Assembly: GCA_025980505.1 (NCBI GenBank)
Contig: JAICXI010000050.1
Location: 1-8,973, forward strand
Reading direction: 5' to 3'
Length of the DNA: 8,973 nt
Source: a bacterium
Lineage (GTDB): Bacteria; Oederibacteriota; Muellerivitia; Muellerivitales; Muellerivitaceae
The notes under the pieces were generated by a model. That model was not told the origin of the DNA and ran no database searches. It saw only the letters and a list, made by a program, of their open reading frames with translations. Positions 1 to 5,856 of this stretch are shown here, one piece after another. The position numbers and the translations under genes are program-made. The number at the start of each line of letters is the position of its first letter. The first letter of the stretch is position 1.

Positions 1-666
1 CGCAATCCCCGCCCGCTGGCGCCCAAGGACCGCGAGGCCCTTGTCCGGGGCCTCCAAACGGACGAACCGGAGGGCCTCAAGATAAGCCTGGTCGTCCTGC
101 TGGGCTACCATTGCGGCCTGCGGGTCTCGGAAATCGCTGGCCTGAGGGTCCGGGACCTGGACTTGGATCAGGGACTCTTGACCGTCATCGGTAAGGGCGA
201 CAAGGAACGGACTTTGCCCATGACCCAGGCCTTGAAGGAACTCCTGAAAGGTTATTTAAAAACCCGGCTCGATGCGGCCAGCCCTTATCTTTTTTCGAGC
301 CCCCGAAGCACCGACAAAGCCATTCACGTGGATTACCTCGAAACTTGGGTTAAGAAAGCCGCCCTATGGGCCCACCTGGACAATCCCGATGAGTTGACCG
401 TGCACGTCCTGCGGCATTCCTTCGGCACCCAATTGGCCGAATCGGGCGCCAGCGTCTATGAAATCCGCGACCTGATGGGCCATTCCAGCATCACGGTCAG
501 TGAAAACTACGTGAAGCTGGCCTCCACCAAGGCGCGCCAGGCGCATGGGAAAGCTTTCGGTTCGGGCTACCAGGTCCACGCCCTGAACTTAGCTAATGGT
601 TTTGGGATTCCGTCGGTTTTGAGGATGCATCGAGAACGCAATCGAAAAGCTTTGCCGGGCTCTTGA
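1..666 (+). CDS. Xer-like tyrosine recombinase/integrase, 5' end outside window
   Basis: This is a site-specific recombinase that would cut and rejoin DNA through a tyrosine-DNA intermediate. The frame is open from base 1, so the N-terminal core-binding domain lies outside; 221 codons are visible. The complete catalytic set can be read (residues numbered from the first codon): R41 in GLRVSE, K65 in GKGDKER, H135 and R138 in HVLRHS, H161 in GHSS, and the nucleophile Y170 in ENYV. The R-to-K spacing (24) and H-to-Y spacing (9) equal those of XerD, and there is no insertion of the integron-integrase kind. A normal Xer protein would end near AHGKAFG (about residue 187). Here about 35 more residues with no family resemblance precede the TGA. 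It could be the chromosomal XerC/XerD or a related mobile integrase. Only the C-terminal half is visible and no dif or att site was found, so I give no symbol. Confidence 0.9.
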   Translation, partial: RNPRPLAPKDREALVRGLQTDEPEGLKISLVVLLGYHCGLRVSEIAGLRVRDLDLDQGLLTVIGKGDKERTLPMTQALKELLKGYLKTRLDAASPYLFSSPRSTDKAIHVDYLETWVKKAALWAHLDNPDELTVHVLRHSFGTQLAESGASVYEIRDLMGHSSITVSENYVKLASTKARQAHGKAFGSGYQVHALNLANGFGIPSVLRMHRERNRKALPGS

Positions 667-1127
667 AATAAACTCACGCAGGGTCGGATTCGGGCATTTT
701 CCAGTACCAGATGTTCCCTAAGTCTTTGTTTTTCAAATTCATTTTGCCCGGAAAACCATTGTGTCTTGGGACTTTTGGAGGCACCTTCAAGTGCTTTGAA
801 AACAAGAGGGCAAAATGCCTGGATTTTGCATTTAAACGGGTTTCTTTTGAAAGATTTTTAAACATCAGCAGCCATCGTACTTGCCTTCCCGGCGGCTAAA
901 ATCGACCGGATTGAGCCCGTTTGGAATCGTCTCGAGACATGTGGAATTTGGGTAGAATCCTTACCGGCATTTAGTTTTGGGACTTGGACCGACAAAAGGG
1001 CTTCCTTCCGCCCGTGGGAAGCCCGGCAACAGGTTCAGGGCCAGTCAGGGTTGGAAGTTTTTCATGGAAAGGGCCATTGAGGGCCTGTTTCAAAAGCACC
1101 TAAAGAATTACTTGAGGGGGTAAAGTC
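667..1127. other. Non-coding stretch between recombinase and aminotransferase genes
   Basis: No convincing gene lies in these 461 bases. Roughly the first 230 bases look richer in A/T than the flanking genes. They contain a small 7-bp hairpin (arms 810-816 and 823-829, loop of 6) and short ORFs on both strands with no recognisable features. The part near the aminotransferase holds a stronger hairpin at 998-1024, listed separately. A -10-like TAGAAT occurs at 953-958 but has no acceptable -35 at the right distance, so I do not call a promoter. No terminator was recognised directly after the recombinase gene. Confidence 0.6.
994..1024 (-). other. Hairpin with T-run on minus strand, terminator-like
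   Basis: The 8-bp arms GGGCTTCC (998-1005) and GGAAGCCC (1017-1024) are perfectly complementary, around an 11-base loop. Read on the minus strand, the stem is followed at once by TTTTGT, the form of an intrinsic terminator. No minus-strand gene lies upstream of it, because that region is the plus-strand aminotransferase. It may instead be a structured 5' leader of the aminotransferase mRNA, or the end of an unannotated antisense or small RNA. The stem is seen directly; any function is inference. Confidence 0.4.
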
Positions 1128-2288
1128 GTGTTTTCCAGCCGCACTCCGAATGATCTAAGCCTCAATGCCTTTGCCCGAGCCGTTGAAAAAGCCGGGAGCG
1201 AGCCCCTCTTGGATTTAACCTTGTCCAATCCGACCCAATGCGGGTTTGATTACCCGGCCGGACTTTTACAGCCTTTAAGCCGGCCGGAAGCCCTCGTTTA
1301 TGAACCCCATTCTTTGGGCCATCCCGCCGGCCGGGAGGCGGTGGCGCGGTATCTTGCCTCCCGCGGACAAACGGTGGACCCCCAAAGGATCCTGTTAACC
1401 GCCAGCACCAGCGAGGCCTATTCCTACTTGTTCAAGCTTTTGGGGGATCCGGGCGATTCCTTCCTGGTTCCAACGCCCGGTTATCCCCTTCTCGACCATT
1501 TGGTTCACCTGGAAGGCGTTGAACTCGTTCCCTATCCGCTCCAAATGAAGGCCGATTGGCCTGTGGACCGGGAAAAGATCCGTCACTCCGTGGGCTTGAA
1601 AACCAAGGGGATAGTGGTGGTGGATCCCCATAACCCGACCGGTTGCTTTTTAAGCGCGGAAGACCGCCTCTGGCTTTTCGGCTTTTGCAAGGAGCGCTCC
1701 CTGGCCTACATTTCCGACGAGGTCTTTTCGGAATACGCTTATGAGGGGCCGCGTTCCGACTTTTTACCCGGCCGGGAGATCCTGTCCTTCCGCTTGGGCG
1801 GCCTCTCGAAAAGCCTGGGTTTGCCACAGTTAAAGCTTTCCTGGATGGCTTGGGATGGACCTCGAGAATTACTTGAAGAGTGCCGGGAAAGGCTGGAGCT
1901 GATCGCCGATACCTATTTGTCGGTCAACACACCGGTTCAATTGGCCTTAGACGAACTTTTCCGCTTTGCGCCGGTCTTCCAACGCCAATTGATGGACCGG
2001 GTTTTAACCAACCGGGCCTTCCTGGCCCAAAGCTTCCAATCCGATGCGGGGGTAAAGATTTGGCCGGCCCAAGGCGGCTGGTACGCCCTGCTGGAGTTGC
2101 CGGGTTGGGGTTTGGGGGATACGGACGTAGCCGTGGGTCTTTTGGAGGAAAAGCGGGTCCTGGTGCAACCGGGGGCCTTCTTTGACTTCCCTTCCGGTTG
2201 TTTTCTGGTGCTGAGCTTGCTGCCTTTGGCGAAGGTATTCCAGGAAGGAGCCTTAAGGATTCACGACTACTTGAAGAAAAAAAACTAA
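1128..2288 (+). CDS. Class I/II PLP-dependent aminotransferase
   Basis: A cytoplasmic fold-type I enzyme of 386 residues that would transfer an amino group through pyridoxal phosphate. Visible landmarks are DPHNPTG (166-172, with the cofactor-contacting Asn169), SDEV (196-199, Asp197 facing the pyridine nitrogen), and LSK (226-228, with Lys228 as the Schiff-base lysine). The start is GTG at 1128, chosen because GAGGGGG ends 7 bases upstream and the N-terminus fits the family. After the lysine the protein reads SLGLPQLKLSW rather than the usual pattern ending G-x-R-x-G. Near the C-terminus, where many class I enzymes carry the Arg that binds the substrate carboxylate, it reads FLVLSLLP, with Val361 at the position I align to that Arg. 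From memory, a bacterial subfamily annotated only as aminotransferase shares these features. The amino donor and acceptor cannot be named, and no neighbouring pathway gene helps. Confidence 0.9.
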   Translation: MFSSRTPNDLSLNAFARAVEKAGSEPLLDLTLSNPTQCGFDYPAGLLQPLSRPEALVYEPHSLGHPAGREAVARYLASRGQTVDPQRILLTASTSEAYSYLFKLLGDPGDSFLVPTPGYPLLDHLVHLEGVELVPYPLQMKADWPVDREKIRHSVGLKTKGIVVVDPHNPTGCFLSAEDRLWLFGFCKERSLAYISDEVFSEYAYEGPRSDFLPGREILSFRLGGLSKSLGLPQLKLSWMAWDGPRELLEECRERLELIADTYLSVNTPVQLALDELFRFAPVFQRQLMDRVLTNRAFLAQSFQSDAGVKIWPAQGGWYALLELPGWGLGDTDVAVGLLEEKRVLVQPGAFFDFPSGCFLVLSLLPLAKVFQEGALRIHDYLKKKN

Positions 2289-2370
2289 AAGCCAAATAAT
2301 TCAAGGTTTGCTTGAGGCCCGTGGATGGCTTGTGGGAATTAGGAGCGGCAGGCTGCTGGAAAAATAATAC

Positions 2371-2388
2371 GGAACTATGCACTTGACG
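2371..2388 (+). repeat. Left terminal inverted repeat of the MITE-like element
   Basis: The sequence GGAACTATGCACTTGACG is complementary to 2524-2541 except for one base (G at 2379 opposite A at 2532). It is directly preceded by C and then by the first copy of AAATAATA. Confidence 0.75.
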
Positions 2389-2426
2389 AACCAATCCCAG
2401 TTAAAGCCGGGTTTCGAATGTTCCCA

Positions 2427-2517
2427 CCTTCTCCCTTGAGGGAAGAAGGTCGGGATGAGGGTGGTTTAGGTTGGCAAAGATACCCTCACCCTACCCTCTT
2501 CCCTTAAGGGAGAGGGT
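2427..2517. repeat. Three internal hairpins of the MITE-like element
   Basis: Two imperfect palindromes flank a simpler stem. The first (2427-2450) pairs ACCTTCTCCC with GGGAAGAAGGT around TTGA, with one bulged base. The last (2493-2517) pairs ACCCTCT with AGAGGGT and CCCTT with AAGGG, with one bulged T. Between them TGAGGGT (2456-2462) pairs perfectly with ACCCTCA (2482-2488) over a 19-base loop. The arrangement is the same in form on both strands. Because it separates convergent genes, it may stop transcription or protect 3' ends in both directions, but neither side has a clear T-run. Confidence 0.65.
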
Positions 2518-2523
2518 TTGTTA

Positions 2524-2541
2524 CGTCAAGTACATAGTTCC
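2524..2541 (-). repeat. Right terminal inverted repeat of the MITE-like element
   Basis: The sequence CGTCAAGTACATAGTTCC on the plus strand is the inverted partner of 2371-2388. It is followed by C and then by the second copy of AAATAATA. Confidence 0.75.
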
Positions 2542-2630
2542 CAAATAATATAAAGCGACCCAACAACCTGCCTACCCCTCAAATTCCGCAGGAATTCGGG
2601 GGTCCTATTGAATGTTTTCGAAAAGTTCCG

Positions 2631-3320
2631 CTAGAGGTTCTTGAGGCGGCGTTCGGCTTCCTTGCCCCAGTCGGAATCCGCGTAATTCTTAGCCACTTGC
2701 TGCAGTTGGTCCAAGGCTTTGGCCCTGTCCTTAGTTTTGAGGTAGAGGTCCGAAAGATTCAACCGGATTTCGGGCGCGATAAAACTGTTGGGTTTCCCTT
2801 GCAGGAAGGCCTCGGCCAACAATGCGCCCTGGGAGAACTGGTTTTGGGCTTCCAGGCAGAGGATTTTGCCTAAAGTAGCCTCATCCCCCAAGGGGGTTCC
2901 CTTGAGTTCCTGGATGGCCACGTCAAAGTTGGCGTAGGACTGGTTGATCTGGCCCAGGGAAAATTCGCTCTTGGCGGCGTAGTAGCGGGCGATTTTGGCC
3001 GAGGGCGTCCCGGCGTAATCGGTGATGATGCGTTGGAAGGTTTGAAGGGCCTGTTGATCGCGCTCAACGGTGCTTTTAAAGGGACCGTTCTTGGGGTCCA
3101 CGGTGGCGCGAAGGTAATATTGTCCCAGGCTTAACACGCCCTCGGCGTCCTTTTCGCTCTGGACCTGGCTATGCAGGTAATAAGGGACCCCGATGGCCAC
3201 CAGGATGAGGAGGATGCCCGAGACGGCGATGATTTCCTGGTGGGACTTGGCCCAATCCAGACCTTTTTGAACCGCGGACTTTTCGTGTGGAACGGCGATA
3301 TGGCCCCAGTTGATTGTCAT
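2631..3320 (-). CDS. Membrane-anchored TPR protein, YfgM/TPR_21-like
   Basis: A 229-residue protein with a short cytoplasmic N-terminus, one hydrophobic segment at about 29-49 (IIAVSGILLILVAIGVPYYL), and a soluble remainder that would lie outside the inner membrane. The soluble part is helical repeats of TPR type: motifs such as AxxxFQRIITDYAGTPSAKIARYYAA (split around 91-117), a middle unit near 125-175, and a last unit at about 184-215 (LSDLYLKTKDRAKALDQLQQ). This plan matches YfgM, an ancillary protein of the Sec translocon that associates with periplasmic chaperones, but the function here is inferred from architecture only. In E. coli yfgM lies close to der; here both are on the same strand with der about 5 kb upstream. 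The ATG at 3320 follows GAGGT by about 5 bases. It is preceded by tRNA-Arg and a terminator-like hairpin, so it may have its own promoter, which I could not identify. Confidence 0.75.
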   Translation of the reverse strand: MTINWGHIAVPHEKSAVQKGLDWAKSHQEIIAVSGILLILVAIGVPYYLHSQVQSEKDAEGVLSLGQYYLRATVDPKNGPFKSTVERDQQALQTFQRIITDYAGTPSAKIARYYAAKSEFSLGQINQSYANFDVAIQELKGTPLGDEATLGKILCLEAQNQFSQGALLAEAFLQGKPNSFIAPEIRLNLSDLYLKTKDRAKALDQLQQVAKNYADSDWGKEAERRLKNL

Positions 3321-3339
3321 GACGACCTCACCTCGAAAT

Positions 3340-3373
3340 TTAAAGCGAAGCCTTCCCTTTGAATCGGGAAGGC
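3340..3373 (-). terminator. Terminator-like hairpin after tRNA-Arg
   Basis: On the minus strand GCCTTCCC and GGGAAGGC form a perfect 8-bp stem (3366-3373 with 3350-3357) around an 8-base loop. It begins 9 bases after the CCA end of the tRNA. The following sequence is only moderately T-rich (TTCGCTTTAAATTT), so termination may be partial and let the TPR gene be co-transcribed. Confidence 0.5.
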
Positions 3374-3382
3374 CTCATCTGA

Positions 3383-3459
3383 TGGTACCCTCGACGCGAA
3401 TCGAACGCGTGACCTACCCTTTAGGAAAGGGTCGCTCTATCCAACTGAGCTACGAGGGC
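3383..3459 (-). tRNA. tRNA-Arg (anticodon CCT), CCA encoded
   Basis: A complete cloverleaf can be drawn by eye. The acceptor arm is GCCCTCG with CGAGGGT (a G-T pair at the end), then discriminator A and an encoded CCA at 3383-3385. The D arm contains AGCTCAGTTGGATAGAGC. The anticodon arm is ACCCT-TTCCTAA-AGGGT, giving anticodon CCT. The T arm is ACGCG-TTCGAAT-CGCGT. It reads the rare arginine codon AGG. It starts only 34 bases after the apt stop codon, so it is probably transcribed with apt and released by processing. Confidence 0.95.
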
Positions 3460-3493
3460 GGCTTCTTGCCACTCCAAGAGGAAATCCGGAAAA

Positions 3494-4006
3494 TTAGAAC
3501 TGCAGTATAGAGTACAGGGGTGTGCTTTTCAATTTTTCGTGGCCGTTTAAAAAGGTCAAATGGATGAGGAAACAGGCTTCCACCACCTGGCCTCCCGCTT
3601 TTTCCACCAAGCGGATCGTCGCGGCGGCCGTTCCGCCCGTGGCCAACACATCATCCAAGACCAGTATCTTGTCGCCCGGGGCGACGGAATCCTGGTGGAT
3701 TTCCAAGGTATCCTTGCCGTATTCCAGGTCATAGGTTTCCTGGTAGGTTTTCCAGGGGAGTTTCCCTGGCTTGCGGACGGGGATAAAGGCGACTCCCAAC
3801 TGGGCGGCCAAGGCCCCGCCGAGGATGAAACCGCGGGATTCCATGGCCACGATGCCGTTCAAATTCCGGTTTTTGTAACGCTCCGCCATTTGATGGATGA
3901 CTTTTTGAAAGGCCTGGGGATTCTTCAAAAGCGGGGTGATGTCCTTGAAGAGAATCCCTTTTTTGGGGAAATCGGGAACGTCACGGATCAAACTCTTGAA
4001 ATCCAT
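3494..4006 (-). CDS. apt: Adenine phosphoribosyltransferase
   Basis: A cytoplasmic purine-salvage enzyme: adenine plus PRPP gives AMP and pyrophosphate. The 170 residues match the usual length of bacterial Apt. The PRPP-binding signature is intact at about 116-129 (VLDDVLATGGTAAA). The family blocks MESRGF (55-60) and PVRKPGKLPW (76-85) are also present, together with the N-terminal RDVPDFPKKGILFKDITPLL region typical of Apt. The ATG at 4006 has AAGGA about 7 bases upstream. The gene follows the sigma-factor gene by 69 bases on the same strand with no terminator that I could see. Read-through from the acylphosphatase/sigma operon is therefore likely, and tRNA-Arg lies 34 bases downstream. Confidence 0.96.
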   Translation of the reverse strand: MDFKSLIRDVPDFPKKGILFKDITPLLKNPQAFQKVIHQMAERYKNRNLNGIVAMESRGFILGGALAAQLGVAFIPVRKPGKLPWKTYQETYDLEYGKDTLEIHQDSVAPGDKILVLDDVLATGGTAAATIRLVEKAGGQVVEACFLIHLTFLNGHEKLKSTPLYSILQF

Positions 4007-4075
4007 GTTTTATCCTTAGGGTTTTGAGGCTTTATAAAAGGAAAAGCTGAAGGCTAGCTCGTCAGGGGGGGTATC

Positions 4076-5053
4076 TTACACAAACTCATTCAAAAGTTCA
4101 CGATATTCTTCGTGGTTGGATTTCATCATGGAGCGGATTTTTTGAAGGGCTTTTTCCTCGATTTGGCGGATCCGTTCGCGGGTCACCCCCAAGAGATGGC
4201 CGGCCTGCTCCAGGGTCTTCGGTTGGTCTTCCTCAAACCCAAACCGCATCAGGATGACCCGTTGTTCCTTTTCGCTCAAGGTCGAGATGAGACGCCTGAG
4301 CTTTTCCGTGCGCAGTTGGCCGAATACGTTTTGGGCCGGGCTGTTGATCGACTTGTCCTCAATGAAATCCGCGATGGACTTTGAATTGGAATCGTCCCCC
4401 ACCGGCACTTCCAGCGAGATATCCCGTTGGGCCAGGCGTTGCAACTTGTGGATTTTTTCAAATTTCAGCTTGGAAGCCTTGGACAACTCCATCAGGCTTG
4501 GGTCCCGGCCCAGTTTACGGGTAAGGTCGCGGGTGATCCGTTCCACACGGTTGATGTCCTCGGAAACATGCACCGGGACCCGGACGGTCCTCGACTGGTT
4601 GGAAAGGGCCCGGGTAATGGACTGGCGGATCCACCAAGTGGCGTAAGTGCTGAACTTGAAGCCCCTGCGCCAGGAGAATTTTTCGCTGGCCTTGATGAGT
4701 CCCAGGTTTCCTTCTTCGATCAGGTCTTGGAAAGCCAGCCCCTGGTTCATGTATTTTTTGGCGACTTTGATGACCAGGCGAAGGTTGGCGGCGATCAGGG
4801 CTTGTTTGGCTTTCATATCGCCCTTTTCAATGCGTTGGGCCAGGTCCACTTCCTCAGGGGCGGTTAAAAGCTTCACGCGGGAAATTTCGCGGAAATAAAG
4901 CTTCAGGCTGTCGGTGGTGATCCGGTCGGGAGTGTACTTGACGTCGGAGGCGCCGCCGGCGGGTTTGGGTTTCTGTGGGACAAGGGAAATCAAGGATGCG
5001 TTCATCCGGCGGGCGGATCTTAACTTGAGGTTGGTTCCCTGTTTCTTCGCCAT
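4076..5053 (-). CDS. Sigma-70 family RNA polymerase sigma factor (RpoD/SigA type, no region 1.1)
   Basis: A 325-residue sigma factor directing RNA polymerase to promoters. Region 1.2 begins at about 48 (DSLKLYFREI). Regions 2.1-2.4 run from about 82 to 162 and include DLIEEGNLGL (110-119), the YATWWIRQ block (137-144) and RTVRVPVH (155-162). Region 3 covers about 163-240. Region 4.2 is at about 280-310 with VTRERIRQIEEKAL. Residues matching E. coli RpoD Q437 and T440 (here Q144 and T147) are conserved; RpoS has Glu at the second place. The RERIRQ helix that reads the -35 is also intact. The predicted preference is therefore ordinary TTGACA/TATAAT promoters. The short basic N-terminus replaces region 1.1, so this may be a group 2 factor or a compact primary one. 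The ATG follows acyP by 15 bases, indicating one operon. Confidence 0.93.
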   Translation of the reverse strand: MAKKQGTNLKLRSARRMNASLISLVPQKPKPAGGASDVKYTPDRITTDSLKLYFREISRVKLLTAPEEVDLAQRIEKGDMKAKQALIAANLRLVIKVAKKYMNQGLAFQDLIEEGNLGLIKASEKFSWRRGFKFSTYATWWIRQSITRALSNQSRTVRVPVHVSEDINRVERITRDLTRKLGRDPSLMELSKASKLKFEKIHKLQRLAQRDISLEVPVGDDSNSKSIADFIEDKSINSPAQNVFGQLRTEKLRRLISTLSEKEQRVILMRFGFEEDQPKTLEQAGHLLGVTRERIRQIEEKALQKIRSMMKSNHEEYRELLNEFV

Positions 5054-5068
5054 AAGGCTGCCCCTGCT

Positions 5069-5344
5069 TTAAAATCGGATTTCAAATCTCTCGGATTCGG
5101 GGGACCCTTGCAACCATTGGAAGTGGGCGCTCTCAATCCGGCTTCCAATAGGACCCGTTCTTAAATCTTGCATAAACTGTTCCAAGGAAGAGGGGGGTCC
5201 AAAGGCCGTTACTTCCATGCTTCCATCGGGCAGATTTCGGACCCAACCTGTCAAATTAAAGGTATCCGCCTTGTTTTTGGCGAAATACCGGAATCCGACT
5301 CCTTGAACCCTTCCCCGAATAGTGCCGGTGAAACCGTTAACCAT
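5069..5344 (-). CDS. acyP: Acylphosphatase
   Basis: A small cytoplasmic enzyme of 91 residues, the normal family length, that hydrolyses acyl phosphates such as carbamoyl or acetyl phosphate to carboxylate and phosphate. The signature GRVQGVGFRYF is at 11-21, with catalytic Arg19. The second motif GWVRNLPDGSMEV (33-45) carries catalytic Asn37. Their 18-residue spacing equals that of human acylphosphatase Arg23 and Asn41. The ATG at 5344 has a G-rich GGGGGGT about 6 bases upstream instead of a clean AGGAGG. It lies 168 bases after tRNA-Pro(GGG) and 15 bases before the sigma-factor gene, with which it is probably co-transcribed. The physiological substrate is unknown for most bacterial members, so the role next to a sigma factor is open. 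Confidence 0.95.
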   Translation of the reverse strand: MVNGFTGTIRGRVQGVGFRYFAKNKADTFNLTGWVRNLPDGSMEVTAFGPPSSLEQFMQDLRTGPIGSRIESAHFQWLQGSPESERFEIRF

Positions 5345-5512
5345 GCAAAACCCCCCGGTTATTTTTTAAGGCAAAAAATGTCAGTTTTTTGAATTAGAGG
5401 GCGATTTTTTTGACTTTTATGGAAAAAGTGGTAGGCAAGAAAAAGCAATCTTTTAGGAGAGGCGGCTGAAGGAAAGGCTCAAGACCTACGGCGGAAAACG
5501 ACCCTTAAAAAA

Positions 5513-5589
5513 TGGTCGGGGCGGCAGGATTTGAACCTGCGACCTTTTGCACCCCATGCAACTGCGCTACCGAGCTGCGCCACGCCCCG
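5513..5589 (-). tRNA. tRNA-Pro (anticodon GGG), CCA encoded
   Basis: The acceptor arm CGGGGCG/CGCCCCG is followed by A and an encoded CCA (5513-5515). The start CGGGGCGTGGCGCAG is typical of proline tRNAs. The D arm is GCGC...GCGC. The anticodon loop ATGGGGT gives anticodon GGG, which reads CCC and CCU. The T arm is GCAGG-TTCAAAT-CCTGC. The anticodon stem GTTGC/GCAAA has a G-A mismatch at the outermost pair (27-43). A T6 run follows the CCA directly with no separate hairpin. It is the second gene of a tandem pair behind one recognisable promoter. Confidence 0.94.
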
Positions 5590-5630
5590 ATTTCCAATTG
5601 TTAAGGATCGACTGAACAACCCATTTCCGT

Positions 5631-5652
5631 GGTCCGGGTTGATCCCCAGACC
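5631..5652 (-). other. Hairpin in the spacer between the two tRNA-Pro genes
   Basis: On the minus strand GGTCTGGG and CCCGGACC pair over 8 positions (one T-G wobble) around a 6-base loop. On the plus strand the same position is a C-A mismatch, so the structure favours the RNA made with the tRNAs. It may be a processing or spacer structure; there is no T-run. Confidence 0.4.
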
Positions 5653-5669
5653 AATCCAGAATAGTTTCC

Positions 5670-5745
<76 letters not shown>

Positions 5746-5763
5746 TCCAGAAAACCACTCCCA

Positions 5764-5794
5764 TCGGCCTCCACCACCATTGGTTTAAGGCCGA
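5764..5794 (-). other. Hairpin in the 5' leader of the tRNA-Pro transcript
   Basis: The perfect 7-bp arms TCGGCCT (5764-5770) and AGGCCGA (5788-5794) flank a 17-base loop, between the predicted transcription start and the first tRNA. It is probably part of the leader removed by RNase P and may affect processing; the function is inferred. Confidence 0.4.
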
Positions 5795-5815
5795 CAAACT
5801 TCCAAAAGGAAGCCT

Positions 5816-5844
5816 ACTATAAGTGAAAAACCACGTTGGTTCAA
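5816..5844 (-). promoter_or_regulatory. Sigma-70 promoter of the tRNA-Pro pair
   Basis: On the minus strand TTGAAC (5839-5844), a 17-base spacer and TATAGT (5816-5821) are close to the TTGACA/TATAAT consensus with ideal spacing. Transcription would start near 5809, about 64 bases before tRNA-Pro(CGG). It lies just after the terminator of the upstream operon, so the tRNA pair appears to be an independent unit. It may also feed acyP and the genes beyond. Confidence 0.75.
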
Positions 5845-5856
5845 GAAAGAAGGTTT

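Larger units (their letters stand above)
2362..2550. mobile_element. MITE-like element with terminal inverted repeats and 8-bp duplication
   Basis: A non-coding element of about 173 bp (2370-2542) sits between two convergent genes. Its ends are an 18-bp inverted repeat: GGAACTATGCACTTGACG at 2371-2388 and its complement at 2524-2541, matching at 17 of 18 positions. The 8-base direct repeat AAATAATA flanks the pair at 2362-2369 and 2543-2550, one base outside each arm, as a target-site duplication would. There is no transposase gene inside, so it would need one supplied in trans. The interior is built of palindromes rich in CCCTC/GAGGG, a motif I recall from dispersed repeats in many Gram-negative genomes. 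An 8-bp duplication is compatible with several IS families (for example IS256, ISL3, IS1595); the ends do not let me choose. Confidence 0.72.

Noticed and set aside
711..899. Small ORF in the gap after the recombinase, with another on the opposite strand at 674-865
   Set aside because: Neither has a convincing ribosome binding site, domain or protein-like composition, and they overlap on opposite strands in A/T-rich DNA.
990..1065. Possible SRP (4.5S) RNA, because the minus strand reads GGCGGAAGGAAGC
   Set aside because: The partner side of the conserved loop and the GGTCAGG and GCAGCC elements are absent; the match arises from the hairpin arm.
1432..1827. Long minus-strand ORFs under the aminotransferase (also 1924-2394)
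   Set aside because: They are proline- and arginine-rich antisense shadows of a clear gene, with no domain.
2289..2331. Terminator for the aminotransferase
   Set aside because: AAGCCA and TGGCTT can pair only over a long loop, and no T-run follows.
1..2550. Recombinase plus MITE-like element as the edge of an integrated island
   Set aside because: No att-site repeat, no tRNA junction beside the recombinase, and the intervening genes look chromosomal.
2575..2602. Terminator for the TPR gene: hairpin with AATTCC/GGAATT and CCCC/GGGG arms
   Set aside because: The stem is interrupted and no T-run follows on the minus strand, so the sequence does not support a terminator call.
5345..5512. Separate promoter for acyP
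   Set aside because: CTGACA occurs on the minus strand (5379-5384), but nothing close to TATAAT stands at the right distance; the region is simply A/T-rich, so read-through from the tRNA unit is equally likely.
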